Counted from the first letter of the stretch, positions 36,673-45,978 are shown. The stretch: 64,000 bases of DNA from Microbacterium sp. SMR1 (GCF_003289625.1 NZ_QMBN01000001.1:496001-560000), one strand, 5' to 3'. Program-made: numbers and translations. Notes: generated from the sequence alone by a model not told the origin.

Positions 36673-38679
36673 TCAGGTCTCCTTCAGTTCCAGGTGTGCC
36701 GGTGGCCGGTACAGCACGGCGCGGATGATGATGCTGAAGACCATGAGGTCGTACAGCACCCAGACGATGTTGATGAGGGGCGCGATGCCCTGGGCCTGCC
36801 CGACGGCGTACCGGATGGCGACGGCGACGAGCGACAGGACGAGCGCAGCCATCGCGATCAGTTGCGGTTTCACGAGGTCCCACCGCGGGCTGTCCTCGGC
36901 GGCGCGCGTCTTCGGGGTGACGGCGAACCCCAAGGCTCGACCGCGGTAGACGTTGGCGAACGCTGTCGTCACGGAGCGGATCCAGACGGGGAAGAGCGCG
37001 AGCGAGTACTGCGCGCCGCGCCAGGTCGGGCGTCCGTTGGCGACGACGAGGAAGAGCAGCTGGTTCAGGAGGAAGAAGGGGATGAAGCGCGCGAAGAAGT
37101 CGACGCTCCACGCCTGCACGGGCATGACGCCGAACGTCAGGTAGAGCACGGGCGCGGCGATGTAGACGATGCCGGCGAAGCCGGCCAGGTAGCTCCACAT
37201 CGTGCCGAAGTACATGATCCGCTGGCCCCAGCTGAGGCTGCGCTGCACGAGGGGGTTCTCGCGGAACATCACCTGCATGGTGCCCTGAGCCCATCGCAGC
37301 CGCTGCGTCAGCATCGTCGGCAGATCCTCGGGGGCGAGCCCCTCGGCGAGCACCTCGTCGTGGTACACCGACTTCCACCCCAGGCCGTGCAGCCGCATCG
37401 AGGTCGCCATGTCCTCCGTGACCGAGATGGTCGCGAGGGGCATGATCGCCTGAGCCTCTTCATCGCGCCCGACGTCGAACGCCGAGACGAGCATGCTGAT
37501 CGACTCGAGCGCAGCCAACGGAGAGAGGCTCCGATCGCCCAGAGCGTCGAGGGTGACCTCATCGATGACGGCGAGGGCCTCGGTGTCGGCGGTCAGCTCG
37601 GCGAGAGCGCGCAACTCCTCGCGGACGTCGGAGACGTCCTGATCGCTCAGCTCGCGCCGCACCCGATCGATGCGGCTCTGGAAGGCATAGGTCACATCCG
37701 CGAGGGCATCGCCGCGCGCGATCTCGACCTTCACCTGATCGAGGGCGTCCGCGACGGTGTCGAGGGCGGCCGCGATGCGCGGGTCCGACCCGTGATCCCG
37801 GCGGGCGCGTGCGAGAACGCGACGGGAGGATCGCACGCCGCGGTTGACGGCGAGCGTGACCTCGTCGACGTAGCGTGAGACCCCGAGCTGCATCAGTGCC
37901 TCGCGGCGAAGGATCGCGTTCGATCCGCAGAAGAACGCCGCGTTCCACCCGTCCTTCGACTGCTGGATCGGGCCGTAGAACAACGGCGCCTGGCTGCCGA
38001 GCGGGTCACTGGGTGGAACGTTGACGAACCACTGCGGCGTCTGGACCAGGGCGACCTTGTCGTCCATGAACCAGCCGAGCGTGCGATCGAGGATCTTCGG
38101 CGAGGGCACCTGGTCGGCGTCGAGGATGAGCAGGAACTCGCCCTCCGTGACCATGAGGGCGTTGTTGATGTTCCCGGCCTTCGCGTGGCGCGGCCGGTCA
38201 CGCCAGGCCTGCGACCGGGTGACGACGCCGATGCCCTCCGCCTCGGCGAGACGGCGAAGCTCGGGCCGGTCGCCGTCGTCGAGGATCCAGGTCTCGTGCG
38301 GGTAGCTGATCGCCTGCGCGGCGCGCGCCGTGCGCATGACGAGGTCGAGCGGTTCGTTGTACGTGGTGACGAGGACGTCGACCGTGACGTCGCGCGTCAG
38401 CGGTGGCGCATCGTGGCGTTCCCGCAGCCGCCAGGCGCCGACGGCGAAGATGAGCGAGTCGATCAGGCTGTACGTCTCGGCGAGCACGAGGGGCACGGCG
38501 ATCCACCACGCCTCCCAGTTCACCGAGGCGAGCCAGCGCCAGACGATGTAGTTCACACCGGAGATCGCTGCGAGCAGAACCACCAGGCGGATCAGTGCGA
38601 GACGTCTCGACGACTTCTTCGACTGGCGCGCCGCATCCCGCCGCGTCCCCTCGCGGCCCAACGTCGTCTCGAAGACCAT
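36673..38679 (-). CDS. Cellulose-synthase-like family 2 glycosyltransferase
   Basis: 668 residues from the ATG at 38679 (GGAG 5 nt upstream). Processive GT2 marks are present: Asp134-Asp135 (WILDDGDR), DAD at 187-189, FFCGS at 249-253, TED at 421-423 and QRLRW at 459-463. Two N-terminal and five or six C-terminal helices form the export channel. No PilZ domain follows, unlike BcsA. A charged helical insert of about 145 residues (268-412) separates FFCGS from TED. The product is probably a surface polysaccharide; its sugar is unknown. Confidence 0.88.
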   Translation of the reverse strand: MVFETTLGREGTRRDAARQSKKSSRRLALIRLVVLLAAISGVNYIVWRWLASVNWEAWWIAVPLVLAETYSLIDSLIFAVGAWRLRERHDAPPLTRDVTVDVLVTTYNEPLDLVMRTARAAQAISYPHETWILDDGDRPELRRLAEAEGIGVVTRSQAWRDRPRHAKAGNINNALMVTEGEFLLILDADQVPSPKILDRTLGWFMDDKVALVQTPQWFVNVPPSDPLGSQAPLFYGPIQQSKDGWNAAFFCGSNAILRREALMQLGVSRYVDEVTLAVNRGVRSSRRVLARARRDHGSDPRIAAALDTVADALDQVKVEIARGDALADVTYAFQSRIDRVRRELSDQDVSDVREELRALAELTADTEALAVIDEVTLDALGDRSLSPLAALESISMLVSAFDVGRDEEAQAIMPLATISVTEDMATSMRLHGLGWKSVYHDEVLAEGLAPEDLPTMLTQRLRWAQGTMQVMFRENPLVQRSLSWGQRIMYFGTMWSYLAGFAGIVYIAAPVLYLTFGVMPVQAWSVDFFARFIPFFLLNQLLFLVVANGRPTWRGAQYSLALFPVWIRSVTTAFANVYRGRALGFAVTPKTRAAEDSPRWDLVKPQLIAMAALVLSLVAVAIRYAVGQAQGIAPLINIVWVLYDLMVFSIIIRAVLYRPPAHLELKET

Positions 38680-38770
38680 CGATCTCCCTCGGTCGAGAGC
38701 AACGCTGTCAGCCCCCGGTCGCAACTTGAAACGGGTTGCGCCAGGAACGACGTTCAGACCAAGATTCGCC

Positions 38771-39625
38771 TCAGCAATGCGTCGCTACATGCTCAGGGTA
38801 GCCTTCCACCGTCAGGCCCCGATCGCGCAGCACGACGGACGCCGGGGTCTCCGGATCGGCGCACATCTCGTCCCAGGTGCGCGGAAGATTGTCGGTGTAC
38901 TCGATGTCCACGACCGCCTCGCCATAGACCTCGGTGTAGCGGGAGCACTCGAGATACGCGGCGCATTCCTCGACGACGGCGAAGTCGAAGCCTGCCTCGT
39001 CGCGGAGCTGGTGAGCGAAGTCCGCCGCGTTCTTCTGACCCGCGGCGAGACCCGCATCGTGGGCGACGTCGACGTAGGCGGCGGCGAGAGCGAGATTGCC
39101 GTCGATGTCGAGCATGCCCTCGGAGCGTGTGAACGAATCGAGGTTGTCGAACTCGATCGCGTCGAACCCGGATTCGGCGCAGCCGCGGATCCAGGGGGCG
39201 ACCAGGGCGAGGATGCGTTCGCGTTTGTCGGCCGTCGATGAATCGATCAGCACCTCGTCGGGCCAGTCCGGATCGATGAGGGGCTCGCCGTCGACCGTCA
39301 CGAGCAGATCGTCATCCCACAGGTCGCGTTCTGCCGGCTGCGTCTGGAACCCGTTCACGTAGCAGATCGAGTAACGGTCCGGCGCAGGCTCGGCTGTGCG
39401 GTCGCGGCCGACGATCTCCACGGCCTCGCTGGGCGGGTACGCTCCGCCCAGCTGGTAGTCCGGCTTTCCGCCGACCGGCGGCAGTATGACGTCGACGGCA
39501 TGCGCGGACTCGGCGACATCCCCCTTCGCATCCCCGTGCCCGGGGCTGCCGACGGCGCAGCCGGAGAGAAGGGCGGCGATCAGGACGGCCGAGCCGGCGG
39601 CCGCGAATCTGTGCACGACGAGCAT
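38771..39625 (-). CDS. GH114-type endo-alpha-1,4-polygalactosaminidase-like lipoprotein
   Basis: 284 residues from the ATG at 39625. Signal peptide with lipobox 'LLSGC' (Cys23). The domain matches GH114: 'SICYVNGFQTQPAERD', 'GFDAIEFDNLDSF', 'GLAAGQKNAADFA', 'FAVVEECAAY'. Acidic residues of the GH114 barrel (the D-N-x-D strand and the E-E pair) are kept. GH114 enzymes, including the PelA domain, act on galactosamine-rich polymers. Sitting 91 bp before the synthase gene, it may edit or release that polymer, which would then contain galactosamine; this is inference. Confidence 0.8.
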   Translation of the reverse strand: MLVVHRFAAAGSAVLIAALLSGCAVGSPGHGDAKGDVAESAHAVDVILPPVGGKPDYQLGGAYPPSEAVEIVGRDRTAEPAPDRYSICYVNGFQTQPAERDLWDDDLLVTVDGEPLIDPDWPDEVLIDSSTADKRERILALVAPWIRGCAESGFDAIEFDNLDSFTRSEGMLDIDGNLALAAAYVDVAHDAGLAAGQKNAADFAHQLRDEAGFDFAVVEECAAYLECSRYTEVYGEAVVDIEYTDNLPRTWDEMCADPETPASVVLRDRGLTVEGYPEHVATHC

Positions 39626-39626
39626 G

Positions 39627-40958
39627 CTACGCGGGGTCGTCACGGTCGTCGGGGCCGCCGTCCGGGCCGTCGGGATCACGGCTGATCCGGGTGCGCGGGA
39701 CGAAACGGGGAACCCACCGGATGAACCCCAACGCGCCGACGAGACCGAATACGCCCATGACACCGGCTGCCACCGGCAGCGAGGCGACAGCAGTGATCCC
39801 GGAGACCAGCAGCGGGGCGGCGGCACCGCCCGCGTCGGTGAGCGTGCGCCAGGAACCGAGGAACGGGGCCGGGTTCGCCGTCGGCGCGACATCCGCTCCG
39901 AGCGTGAGGAGGATGCCGCTCGAAAGTCCGTTGCCGACACCGAGCACGGCGGCGAAGAGCGCGAACCAGAGCTCGGGCTGCGCGCTGGCCGACGTGAGTG
40001 CCAGCGCGATGAGGCCCGCGCTCATGAGCAGCATGGCGGGGAGGGCCGCCCACAGGCGGCCGAAGCGGTCCATGACCTGACCGCTGGCGTAGAAGAGCGC
40101 GAAGTCGATGGCTCCCGAGACGCCCACGACGAGTGCGATCGTCGAGCCGTCCAATCCGATCGCGACGCCCCACAGGGGGAGCAGCACCTGGCGCGTGGAT
40201 CGCAGCGCCGACAGCGACGCGGCGGCGACGCCGAGCCGAGCGAGCACGTCGCGATTGCGCCAGGCGGTGCGGACGACGCCGGTGCCGGGGACGCGGCGCG
40301 TCCGGACAGGCGCCGTCGTGATCGCTTCGCCCTCGACGGTCCGTGCGATGGCGGGCGGCGGTCCCAGCCGCTTCTCGGGTTCGGGCCCGAAGGCGACCAG
40401 TGCGATCATCGCGACGAGGCAGACGCCGAAGAACCAGATCGTGGCGTGCTCGTCGCCGAACGCCCACAGCAGCGCAGCGGCGATGAAGGGTCCGACGAAC
40501 ATGCCGAGGCGGAAGCTGCCGCCGAGCAGCGACAGGGCCCGAGCGCGGAATGTGAGCGGCACGCGGGTGGTCATGAACGCGTGACGGGCGACTCCGAAGG
40601 CGGCCGCGCAGATGCCGATGAGGAAGACGGATGCCGCGAACACCCCCAGCACCGGGGCGAAGGCCATAGCCCCGACACCGACGAGGGCGAGCAGCCCGGC
40701 GATGATCATGGTGGCCCGCTCGCCGATGCGGGCGACGGCCCACCCAGCGGGCAGATTGCCGCACAGCTGTCCCACCACGAGTGCGGCGGCGACGAGCGCC
40801 GAGGTGGCGACGTCGGCGCCCAGCTCGGCGGCGATGACCGGGATGAGGGGTATGACGGCGCCCTCGCCGAGACCGAACAGGGTCGTCGGGCCGTAGATCA
40901 TCGGGGCGAGGCGCCAGAGAACGCGGCGGATCGGTTCGTTCTCGTCGCTGGCTCCCAT
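39627..40958 (-). CDS. MFS transporter
   Basis: 443 residues from the ATG at 40958, 7 nt after a TATCGT -10. Twelve predicted helices in two halves with a cytoplasmic loop around residues 200-245. '[15 protein letters not shown]' is the MFS loop 2-3 motif. The substrate is unknown; drug or sugar efflux is usual for this type. Its stop lies one base from the GH114 start, so it may head the polysaccharide operon. Confidence 0.82.
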   Translation of the reverse strand: MGASDENEPIRRVLWRLAPMIYGPTTLFGLGEGAVIPLIPVIAAELGADVATSALVAAALVVGQLCGNLPAGWAVARIGERATMIIAGLLALVGVGAMAFAPVLGVFAASVFLIGICAAAFGVARHAFMTTRVPLTFRARALSLLGGSFRLGMFVGPFIAAALLWAFGDEHATIWFFGVCLVAMIALVAFGPEPEKRLGPPPAIARTVEGEAITTAPVRTRRVPGTGVVRTAWRNRDVLARLGVAAASLSALRSTRQVLLPLWGVAIGLDGSTIALVVGVSGAIDFALFYASGQVMDRFGRLWAALPAMLLMSAGLIALALTSASAQPELWFALFAAVLGVGNGLSSGILLTLGADVAPTANPAPFLGSWRTLTDAGGAAAPLLVSGITAVASLPVAAGVMGVFGLVGALGFIRWVPRFVPRTRISRDPDGPDGGPDDRDDPA

Positions 40959-40965
40959 TGCTTCC

Positions 40966-40975
40966 ACGATACTCT
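40966..40975. promoter_or_regulatory. Overlapping divergent -10 elements of the MFS gene and prfB
   Basis: TATCGT (minus, 40971-40966) and TACTCT (plus, 40970-40975) share the bases at 40970-40971. They lie 7 nt from the MFS ATG at 40958 and 8 nt from the prfB ATG at 40984, so one AT step may start transcription both ways. Confidence 0.55.
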
Positions 40976-40983
40976 GGAGTGCC

Positions 40984-42096
40984 ATGCTCGAATTCGATAT
41001 CTCCGCCGACATCCAGGCCCTGCGCTCCACGTTCGCCGACATCCAGGCGGTGGTCGACGTCGAGGCTCTCCGGGCCGAGATCGCCCGCCTCTCCGAGGAG
41101 GCCGGCGCGCCCGATCTCTGGGACGACGTCGAGAAGGCTCAGAAGGTCACCAGCGCCCTCAGCCACCGCCAGGCCGAGCTCAAGCGCGTCACCGAGGTCG
41201 AGCGCCGACTCGACGACCTCGATGTCCTCGTCGAGCTCGCGATCGAGATGGACGATGAGGAATCGGCTGAGGAGGCGCGCAAGGAGCTCAAGCAGCTCGA
41301 AGAGGTCATCGGCCAGCTCGAGGTGCAGACCCTGCTTGACGGCGAGTACGACGACCGTGCGGCGGTTGTGACGATCCGTTCGGGCGCGGGAGGTGACGAC
41401 GCCACTGATTTCGCCGACATGCTGCTGCGCATGTACCTGCGCTGGGCCGAGCGCCACAAGTACCCCGTGAAGGTCATGGACACCTCGTACGCCGAGGGTG
41501 CGGGGATCAAGTCGGCCACGTTCGAGGTCGACGCGCCCTACGCGTACGGCACGCTGTCGGTCGAAGCCGGTACGCACCGTCTCGCGCGCATCAGCCCATT
41601 CGGGTCGGCGGACAAGCGCCAGACGAGCTTCGCCGCCGTCGAGGTCATCCCGGTGATGGAGGAGGCCGTCGAGGTCGACGTCCCCGAGAACGACATCCGC
41701 GTCGACGTCTTCCGCTCGTCCGGCCCCGGTGGGCAGTCGGTCAACACCACCGACTCGGCCGTGCGCATCACCCACATCCCCACCGGCATCGTCGTGTCGA
41801 TGCAGAACGAGAAGTCGCAGATCCAGAACCGCGCAGCGGCCATGCGTGTTCTGCAGACCCGACTCATGCTGCTGCAGCGCGAAGAAGAGGCGGCGAAGAA
41901 GAAGGAGCTCGCGGGCACCATCACCGCGAGCTGGGGCGACCAGATGCGCTCCTACTTCCTCTACGGCCAGCAGCTCGTGAAGGACCTGCGCACCGGCCAC
42001 GAGGTCGGCAACCCGTCGACCGTCTTCGATGGCGACCTCGACGGGTTCATCGCCGCGGGCATCCGGTGGCGCAAGCGCAAGGATGACGACGCCTGA
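40984..42096 (+). CDS. prfB: Peptide chain release factor 2
   Basis: 370 residues. Terminates translation at UGA and UAA. The stop-codon tripeptide SPF is at 204-206 and the hydrolytic GGQ at 249-251. The gene is one uninterrupted frame, without the +1 programmed frameshift common elsewhere; this is usual for actinobacteria. It begins the prfB-ftsE-ftsX-smpB-ssrA order. Confidence 0.96.
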   Translation: MLEFDISADIQALRSTFADIQAVVDVEALRAEIARLSEEAGAPDLWDDVEKAQKVTSALSHRQAELKRVTEVERRLDDLDVLVELAIEMDDEESAEEARKELKQLEEVIGQLEVQTLLDGEYDDRAAVVTIRSGAGGDDATDFADMLLRMYLRWAERHKYPVKVMDTSYAEGAGIKSATFEVDAPYAYGTLSVEAGTHRLARISPFGSADKRQTSFAAVEVIPVMEEAVEVDVPENDIRVDVFRSSGPGGQSVNTTDSAVRITHIPTGIVVSMQNEKSQIQNRAAAMRVLQTRLMLLQREEEAAKKKELAGTITASWGDQMRSYFLYGQQLVKDLRTGHEVGNPSTVFDGDLDGFIAAGIRWRKRKDDDA

Positions 42097-42177
42097 TCGA
42101 GTGCTGAGGCGCGGATGCCGCGGCGCGCGGGTGTCGCGGCGTGGTTGTACGGGGGAGCCGCTTAGGCTCATCGAGTC

Positions 42178-43158
42178 ATGATCCGGTTCGAACACGTCAG
42201 CAAGCGGTATCGCGGCACCTCGAAGCCCGCGCTCAGCGACGTCGACTTCGAGATCCAGCGCGGCGAGTTCGTCTTCCTCGTCGGCGCTTCCGGATCCGGC
42301 AAGTCGTCGTGCCTGCGGATGATCCTGCGCGAGGATGTCGCCTCCGAGGGGCGCGTGGTCGTGCTCGGCCGCGACCTGCGCGGTCTGTCGACGCGCAAGG
42401 TGCCCTACTTCCGTCGCCACATCGGCGCGGTCTTCCAAGACTTCCGGCTGCTGCCCAACAAGACCGTCTTCCAGAACGTGGCCTTCACCCTCCAGGTGAT
42501 CGGCTCGTCTCGCGCTTTCATCTCGCAGGCCGTTCCGGAGGCGCTCGCGCTCGTCGGCCTCGCGGGCAAGGAGAAGCGGCTGCCGCACGAGCTCTCGGGC
42601 GGTGAGCAGCAGCGCGTCGCCATCGCGCGCGCGATCGTCAACCGGCCGCAGGTGCTCCTGGCCGACGAGCCCACCGGAAACCTCGACCCCGCGACATCCG
42701 TCGACATCATGCAGCTGCTCGCCCGGATCAACGCCAACGGCACGACGGTCGTGATGGCCACGCACGAGGCCGGCTTCGTCGACCAGATGCAGCGCCGCGT
42801 GATCGAGCTGAGCGGTGGCGTCATGGTCCGCGACGAGGTCGGCGGCGGGTACGGCGACACCTCGGCACTCCCGAGCCTGGCCCCCGAGCCGGTGCGCGGC
42901 GCTGCCGCGGTCGCTGCTCTCACGGCGGTTCTGGAGCTGCAGCGTGAGATCGCCGAGACCCCGTCCACCGCGCACGTCCCGGTGCCCGACGAGCCCGAGG
43001 CGCCGGCGGAGCCGCCGCCGCCGGTCGGGGAGACGCGGGCCATCCCGATCGTCGCCCCCGACATCGATCTTGCCGGCCTCGGACTGCCCGACGTCGCGAA
43101 GAAGCTCGGACTCGGCGATCGCGACGATCGCAGCGACGAAGTGGGGCCCACGTCATGA
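42178..43158 (+). CDS. ftsE: Cell-division ATP-binding protein FtsE with C-terminal extension
   Basis: 326 residues. FtsEX couples septal peptidoglycan hydrolases to division. Walker A 'VGASGSGKSS', signature 'HELSGGEQQRVAIARAI' and Walker B 'VLLADEPTGNLDP' are intact in the first 225 residues. The final 100 residues (from about 42853) are an Ala/Pro/Glu-rich tail absent from the 229-residue norm. A TAGGCT -10 at 42163-42168 lies 9 nt before the ATG. Overlaps ftsX by ATGA. Confidence 0.95.
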   Translation: MIRFEHVSKRYRGTSKPALSDVDFEIQRGEFVFLVGASGSGKSSCLRMILREDVASEGRVVVLGRDLRGLSTRKVPYFRRHIGAVFQDFRLLPNKTVFQNVAFTLQVIGSSRAFISQAVPEALALVGLAGKEKRLPHELSGGEQQRVAIARAIVNRPQVLLADEPTGNLDPATSVDIMQLLARINANGTTVVMATHEAGFVDQMQRRVIELSGGVMVRDEVGGGYGDTSALPSLAPEPVRGAAAVAALTAVLELQREIAETPSTAHVPVPDEPEAPAEPPPPVGETRAIPIVAPDIDLAGLGLPDVAKKLGLGDRDDRSDEVGPTS

Positions 43159-44069
43159 GAGTCGGTCTGATCCTCGGTGAGGCTCTGACGGGTCTGCGCC
43201 GCAACGCGTCGATGGTGATCTCCGTCGTCCTCGTGACCTTCGTCTCGCTCACCTTCGTGGGTGCGGCGATGCTCATGCAGATGCAGATCAGCAAGACGAA
43301 GGACTACTGGTCCGAGCGTGCGCAGGTCGCCGTCTACATGTGCCGTGAGGAAGCGACGGTGCAGAACTGCGCCGACGGTCCCGCGACCGACGAGCAGATC
43401 GCGGCGGTAGCCGAGAGGCTGGCCTCGCCCGCGTTGCAGAGCGTCGTGCGCGATGTGCGGTTCGAGACGAGTCAGGAGGCGTACGACAACGTCCTCTCGC
43501 TCATGGGGGAGGACTACGCCGAGTTCGTCAGCCCCGAGCAGCTGAACAACACCTACTGGGTCAACCTCGCCGACCCGTCGCAGAGCGACGTCATCAGCGA
43601 GGCGTTCAAAGACTTCGACGGAGTCGAGGAGGTCGCGAACCAGCTGCAGTATCTCGACCCCTTGTTCTCGGCGCTCACCGTCGCCACATACATCGCGGTC
43701 GGCATCGCCGGTCTGATGCTGATCGCTGCGGTGCTCCTCATCGCGACGACCATCCGGCTGTCGGCTTACGCGCGGCGGCGGGAGCTCGGCATCATGCGGC
43801 TCGTGGGAGCCTCCAACCGGTTCATCCAGACGCCCTTCATCCTCGAGGGGGTGTTCGCGGCGCTGATCGGATCGGCTCTCGCGAGCGTCGCGATCATCGC
43901 GATGGTGCAGGTCGGAGTCGGCGACTACCTGTCGTCGCAGATCGACTTCGTCACGACCTGGGTGAACCTGGGCGACGTCGCGCTGGTGGTTCCGGCTGTC
44001 ATCGTGATCGGCGTCGTGCTGGCCGCCGTCTCGGCCGGGTTCGCGATCAGACGGTGGCTGCGCGCCTGA
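43155..44069 (+). CDS. ftsX: Cell-division membrane protein FtsX
   Basis: 304 residues: helix 1 (about 18-42), an extracytoplasmic domain with two cysteines (Cys-REEATVQN-Cys, probable disulfide), then three helices. The cytoplasmic 'RRRELGIMRLVGASNRFIQ' is the FtsE-coupling motif of the FtsX family. Translationally coupled to ftsE. Confidence 0.95.
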   Translation: MRVGLILGEALTGLRRNASMVISVVLVTFVSLTFVGAAMLMQMQISKTKDYWSERAQVAVYMCREEATVQNCADGPATDEQIAAVAERLASPALQSVVRDVRFETSQEAYDNVLSLMGEDYAEFVSPEQLNNTYWVNLADPSQSDVISEAFKDFDGVEEVANQLQYLDPLFSALTVATYIAVGIAGLMLIAAVLLIATTIRLSAYARRRELGIMRLVGASNRFIQTPFILEGVFAALIGSALASVAIIAMVQVGVGDYLSSQIDFVTTWVNLGDVALVVPAVIVIGVVLAAVSAGFAIRRWLRA

Positions 44070-44109
44070 GGTCGAACCCCGCCGCGTCGCCCGCGCGTCG
44101 CCGTACCCC

Positions 44110-44115
44110 TAGACT
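44110..44115 (+). promoter_or_regulatory. -10 element of smpB
   Basis: TAGACT. Unlike many genes here the predicted start is followed by a 30-nt leader with AGGAAGGAGG at 44138-44147. Confidence 0.45.
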
Positions 44116-44152
44116 GTAGGGCTGCGCCAGTGCACCAGGAAGGAGGCGCGTC

Positions 44153-44629
44153 ATGCCGAAGGAACAGGGCGAGAAGCTCGTGGCGAGCAATAAGCGCGCC
44201 CGACACGACTACGCGATCGAGAAGACGTACGAGGCGGGTCTCGTGCTCACCGGCACCGAGGTGAAGTCGCTGCGGCAGGGCCGCGCGAACCTCACCGACG
44301 GCTACGCCTACATCGACAACGGTCAGGCCTACCTCGATGCCGTGCACATTCCGGAGTACTCGCAGGGTCACTGGACGAATCACGCGACCAAGCGCACGCG
44401 AAAGCTGCTGCTCCACAAAGAGGAGATCATCAAGCTCTCGCACGCGGTCAGCGCCGGGGGGTACACCCTCGTACCGCTACGGCTGTACTTCTCGGACGGC
44501 CGGGCGAAGGTCGAGATCGCGGTCGCGAAGGGTAAGCGCGAATTCGAGAAGCGACAGACCATCCGCGAGCGCGAGGACAAGCGCGAGGCGGAGCGGGCGA
44601 TGCGCACCCGCAACCGACTCGGCGAATAG
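44153..44629 (+). CDS. smpB: SsrA-binding protein
   Basis: 158 residues. Binds tmRNA and brings it to stalled ribosomes. '[30 protein letters not shown]' (about 11-40) is the beta-barrel core and the basic C-terminal tail ends in '[16 protein letters not shown]'-like residues that mimic mRNA. Its RNA partner lies 820 bp downstream, the usual arrangement. Confidence 0.96.
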   Translation: MPKEQGEKLVASNKRARHDYAIEKTYEAGLVLTGTEVKSLRQGRANLTDGYAYIDNGQAYLDAVHIPEYSQGHWTNHATKRTRKLLLHKEEIIKLSHAVSAGGYTLVPLRLYFSDGRAKVEIAVAKGKREFEKRQTIREREDKREAERAMRTRNRLGE

Positions 44630-44655
44630 CGGTATCCCGCTTCGCCGTCCGGTCG

Positions 44656-45318
44656 TCAACGGGCGCGGAAGCGCGCCTCGACCGCGGCGGTCACGACGAT
44701 CTCAGCGGGCCGGAGCTCGATGCCCCCGGACGGCGCGTCGGCTGACATCGTCGCCGCTCGCGCGAACATCGGCGCGGCAGGCGGAGCATCGGCGCCGCTG
44801 AGGAGCCCGACATCGGCGATCTCGACAGGCTCGACTGTGCCGTGACCGAGCGCGGTCGCGTACGCCGAGGCGCGTGCCACAGCGACGCCGACGGCGGAGG
44901 TCGCGACCTCGCGTTCGATCGTCGCCCGTGTCGCGGGGGAGAGCTGCCACTCGACGTTCGAGACGCGCATCCCTTCGTCGTCGGAGAGCAGAGACACCCA
45001 TTCCGCGAGCGCGACGAAGTCGTCGAATGTGGCCACGAGGTCGATCGTCGCGTGGTGCACGGGCGCGAGCTGGTTCCCCTCGGGGTTCCACGGCCGGTCG
45101 GACCAGGTCGAGACGGACCCGCTCGACCAGCTCGAGACGACGCCCGCTCGTGTGAGCTCCTCGAGGCGCGTGCGCAGGGGTGCGACCGTCGCGGTCGCCC
45201 GGGAGACGACGGCGGTCCGTTCACGACCGTCGGCGGAGGCGGCGGCGGAGACGATCGCGACCTCGGGCGAGACGCGTCGCTCGGCCTCGCCGCGGACGGA
45301 GATGAGGATGTCTGCCAT
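44656..45318 (-). CDS. SIMPL-domain (DUF541) protein
   Basis: 220 residues, no signal peptide. 'ISVRGEAERRVSPEVAIVSAAAS' at the N-terminus and the repeating alpha-beta pattern match the SIMPL/DUF541 family (BP26-like). Function is unknown; some members form ring oligomers. Its ATG is 6 nt from a TAGAGT -10 hexamer (45330-45325), so the transcript is probably leaderless. It separates smpB from ssrA. Confidence 0.85.
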   Translation of the reverse strand: MADILISVRGEAERRVSPEVAIVSAAASADGRERTAVVSRATATVAPLRTRLEELTRAGVVSSWSSGSVSTWSDRPWNPEGNQLAPVHHATIDLVATFDDFVALAEWVSLLSDDEGMRVSNVEWQLSPATRATIEREVATSAVGVAVARASAYATALGHGTVEPVEIADVGLLSGADAPPAAPMFARAATMSADAPSGGIELRPAEIVVTAAVEARFRAR

Positions 45319-45324
45319 GCTCCG

Positions 45325-45330
45325 ACTCTA
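45325..45330 (-). promoter_or_regulatory. -10 element of the SIMPL gene, leaderless
   Basis: TAGAGT on the minus strand, then 6 nt and the ATG at 45318. Confidence 0.6.
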
Positions 45331-45450
45331 GGCGCGAAGGGTGGGAATGGCGTGGGGCGCCGATCGGTTGTAGTCTGTAGTGCTCGGGTGCTGCGGCATC
45401 CGGTTTGGTAAATCCACAGTGTGACAGCGGCCCTTCGACCGAAGGCTCAT

Positions 45451-45820
45451 GGGGATGATCGGTTTCGACATCGCCTGTGTGTCGGCGAGAAGCGGGCCGA
45501 GGATGCAGGGTTATCTCGTTAACGATCTCTGCAAAACTATAAGTGCCGAATCCAAGCGCACTGACTTCGCCCTCGCTGCGTAAGCGAGCCCGATAGTCCG
45601 TCAGACCGTGTGTGATCCCGCCACGGACCCTGGCGTCATCTAGGGATCTTGCTGCGTGACGGCGTCCGGACGTCACGCGGGACTCTTCCCGGACTGGGCC
45701 CGTCGACTTATGTGTCTGTACTGAAAGTCGGGGCCGAGCAGAACGCCTCTACAGACTGCGCCCGGAGAAGACGCCGTATCTCAGCGATGGACGGGGGTTC
45801 GATTCCCCCCATCTCCACCA
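45451..45820 (+). ncRNA. ssrA: Transfer-messenger RNA (tmRNA)
   Basis: 370 nt. The 5' end GGGGATG pairs with CATCTCC before the encoded ACCA at 45817-45820, and the 3' part carries the T arm GGGGGTTCGATTCCCCC. The mRNA part ends with an open frame whose last residues are KTISAESKRTDFALAA before TAA at 45581-45583. The ALAA end is the expected ClpXP degron. The resume codon is not certain: the codon before AAA (45533) is TGC, not the usual GCN. Confidence 0.93.
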
Positions 45821-45838
45821 ATGCCGCTGTCACACTGT

Positions 45839-45879
45839 GAAGCCCCCGATCCCCTGGAAACAGGGGGATCGGGGGCTTC
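45839..45879 (+). terminator. Terminator of ssrA
   Basis: Perfect 16-bp stem (45839-45854 with 45864-45879) and a 9-nt loop, 19 nt after the tmRNA CCA end. No T run follows, as is common in high-GC genomes. Confidence 0.8.
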
Positions 45880-45935
45880 CGCTATGTCGAGCCGACACCG
45901 TCGTGCGCTACATACGCGAGGTGTCTGTCGGCGCA

Positions 45936-45978
45936 AGCGAAAGCCCCCGACCTCGGTTGAGGCGCAGGGGCTTTCGCT
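45936..45978. terminator. Hairpin terminator of the small membrane gene
   Basis: 12-bp arms AGCGAAAGCCCC and GGGGCTTTCGCT with a 19-nt loop, located between ssrA and the minus-strand gene that ends at 45992. Confidence 0.6.

Noticed and set aside
40984..41100. Programmed +1 frameshift in prfB
   Set aside because: The frame is uninterrupted from the start codon; no in-frame UGA or slippery CUU-UGA.
39676..42975. A 1,099-codon open frame on the minus strand across the MFS gene, prfB and ftsE
   Set aside because: It is an antisense shadow frame of GC-rich coding DNA; the genes on the other frames have clear family motifs.
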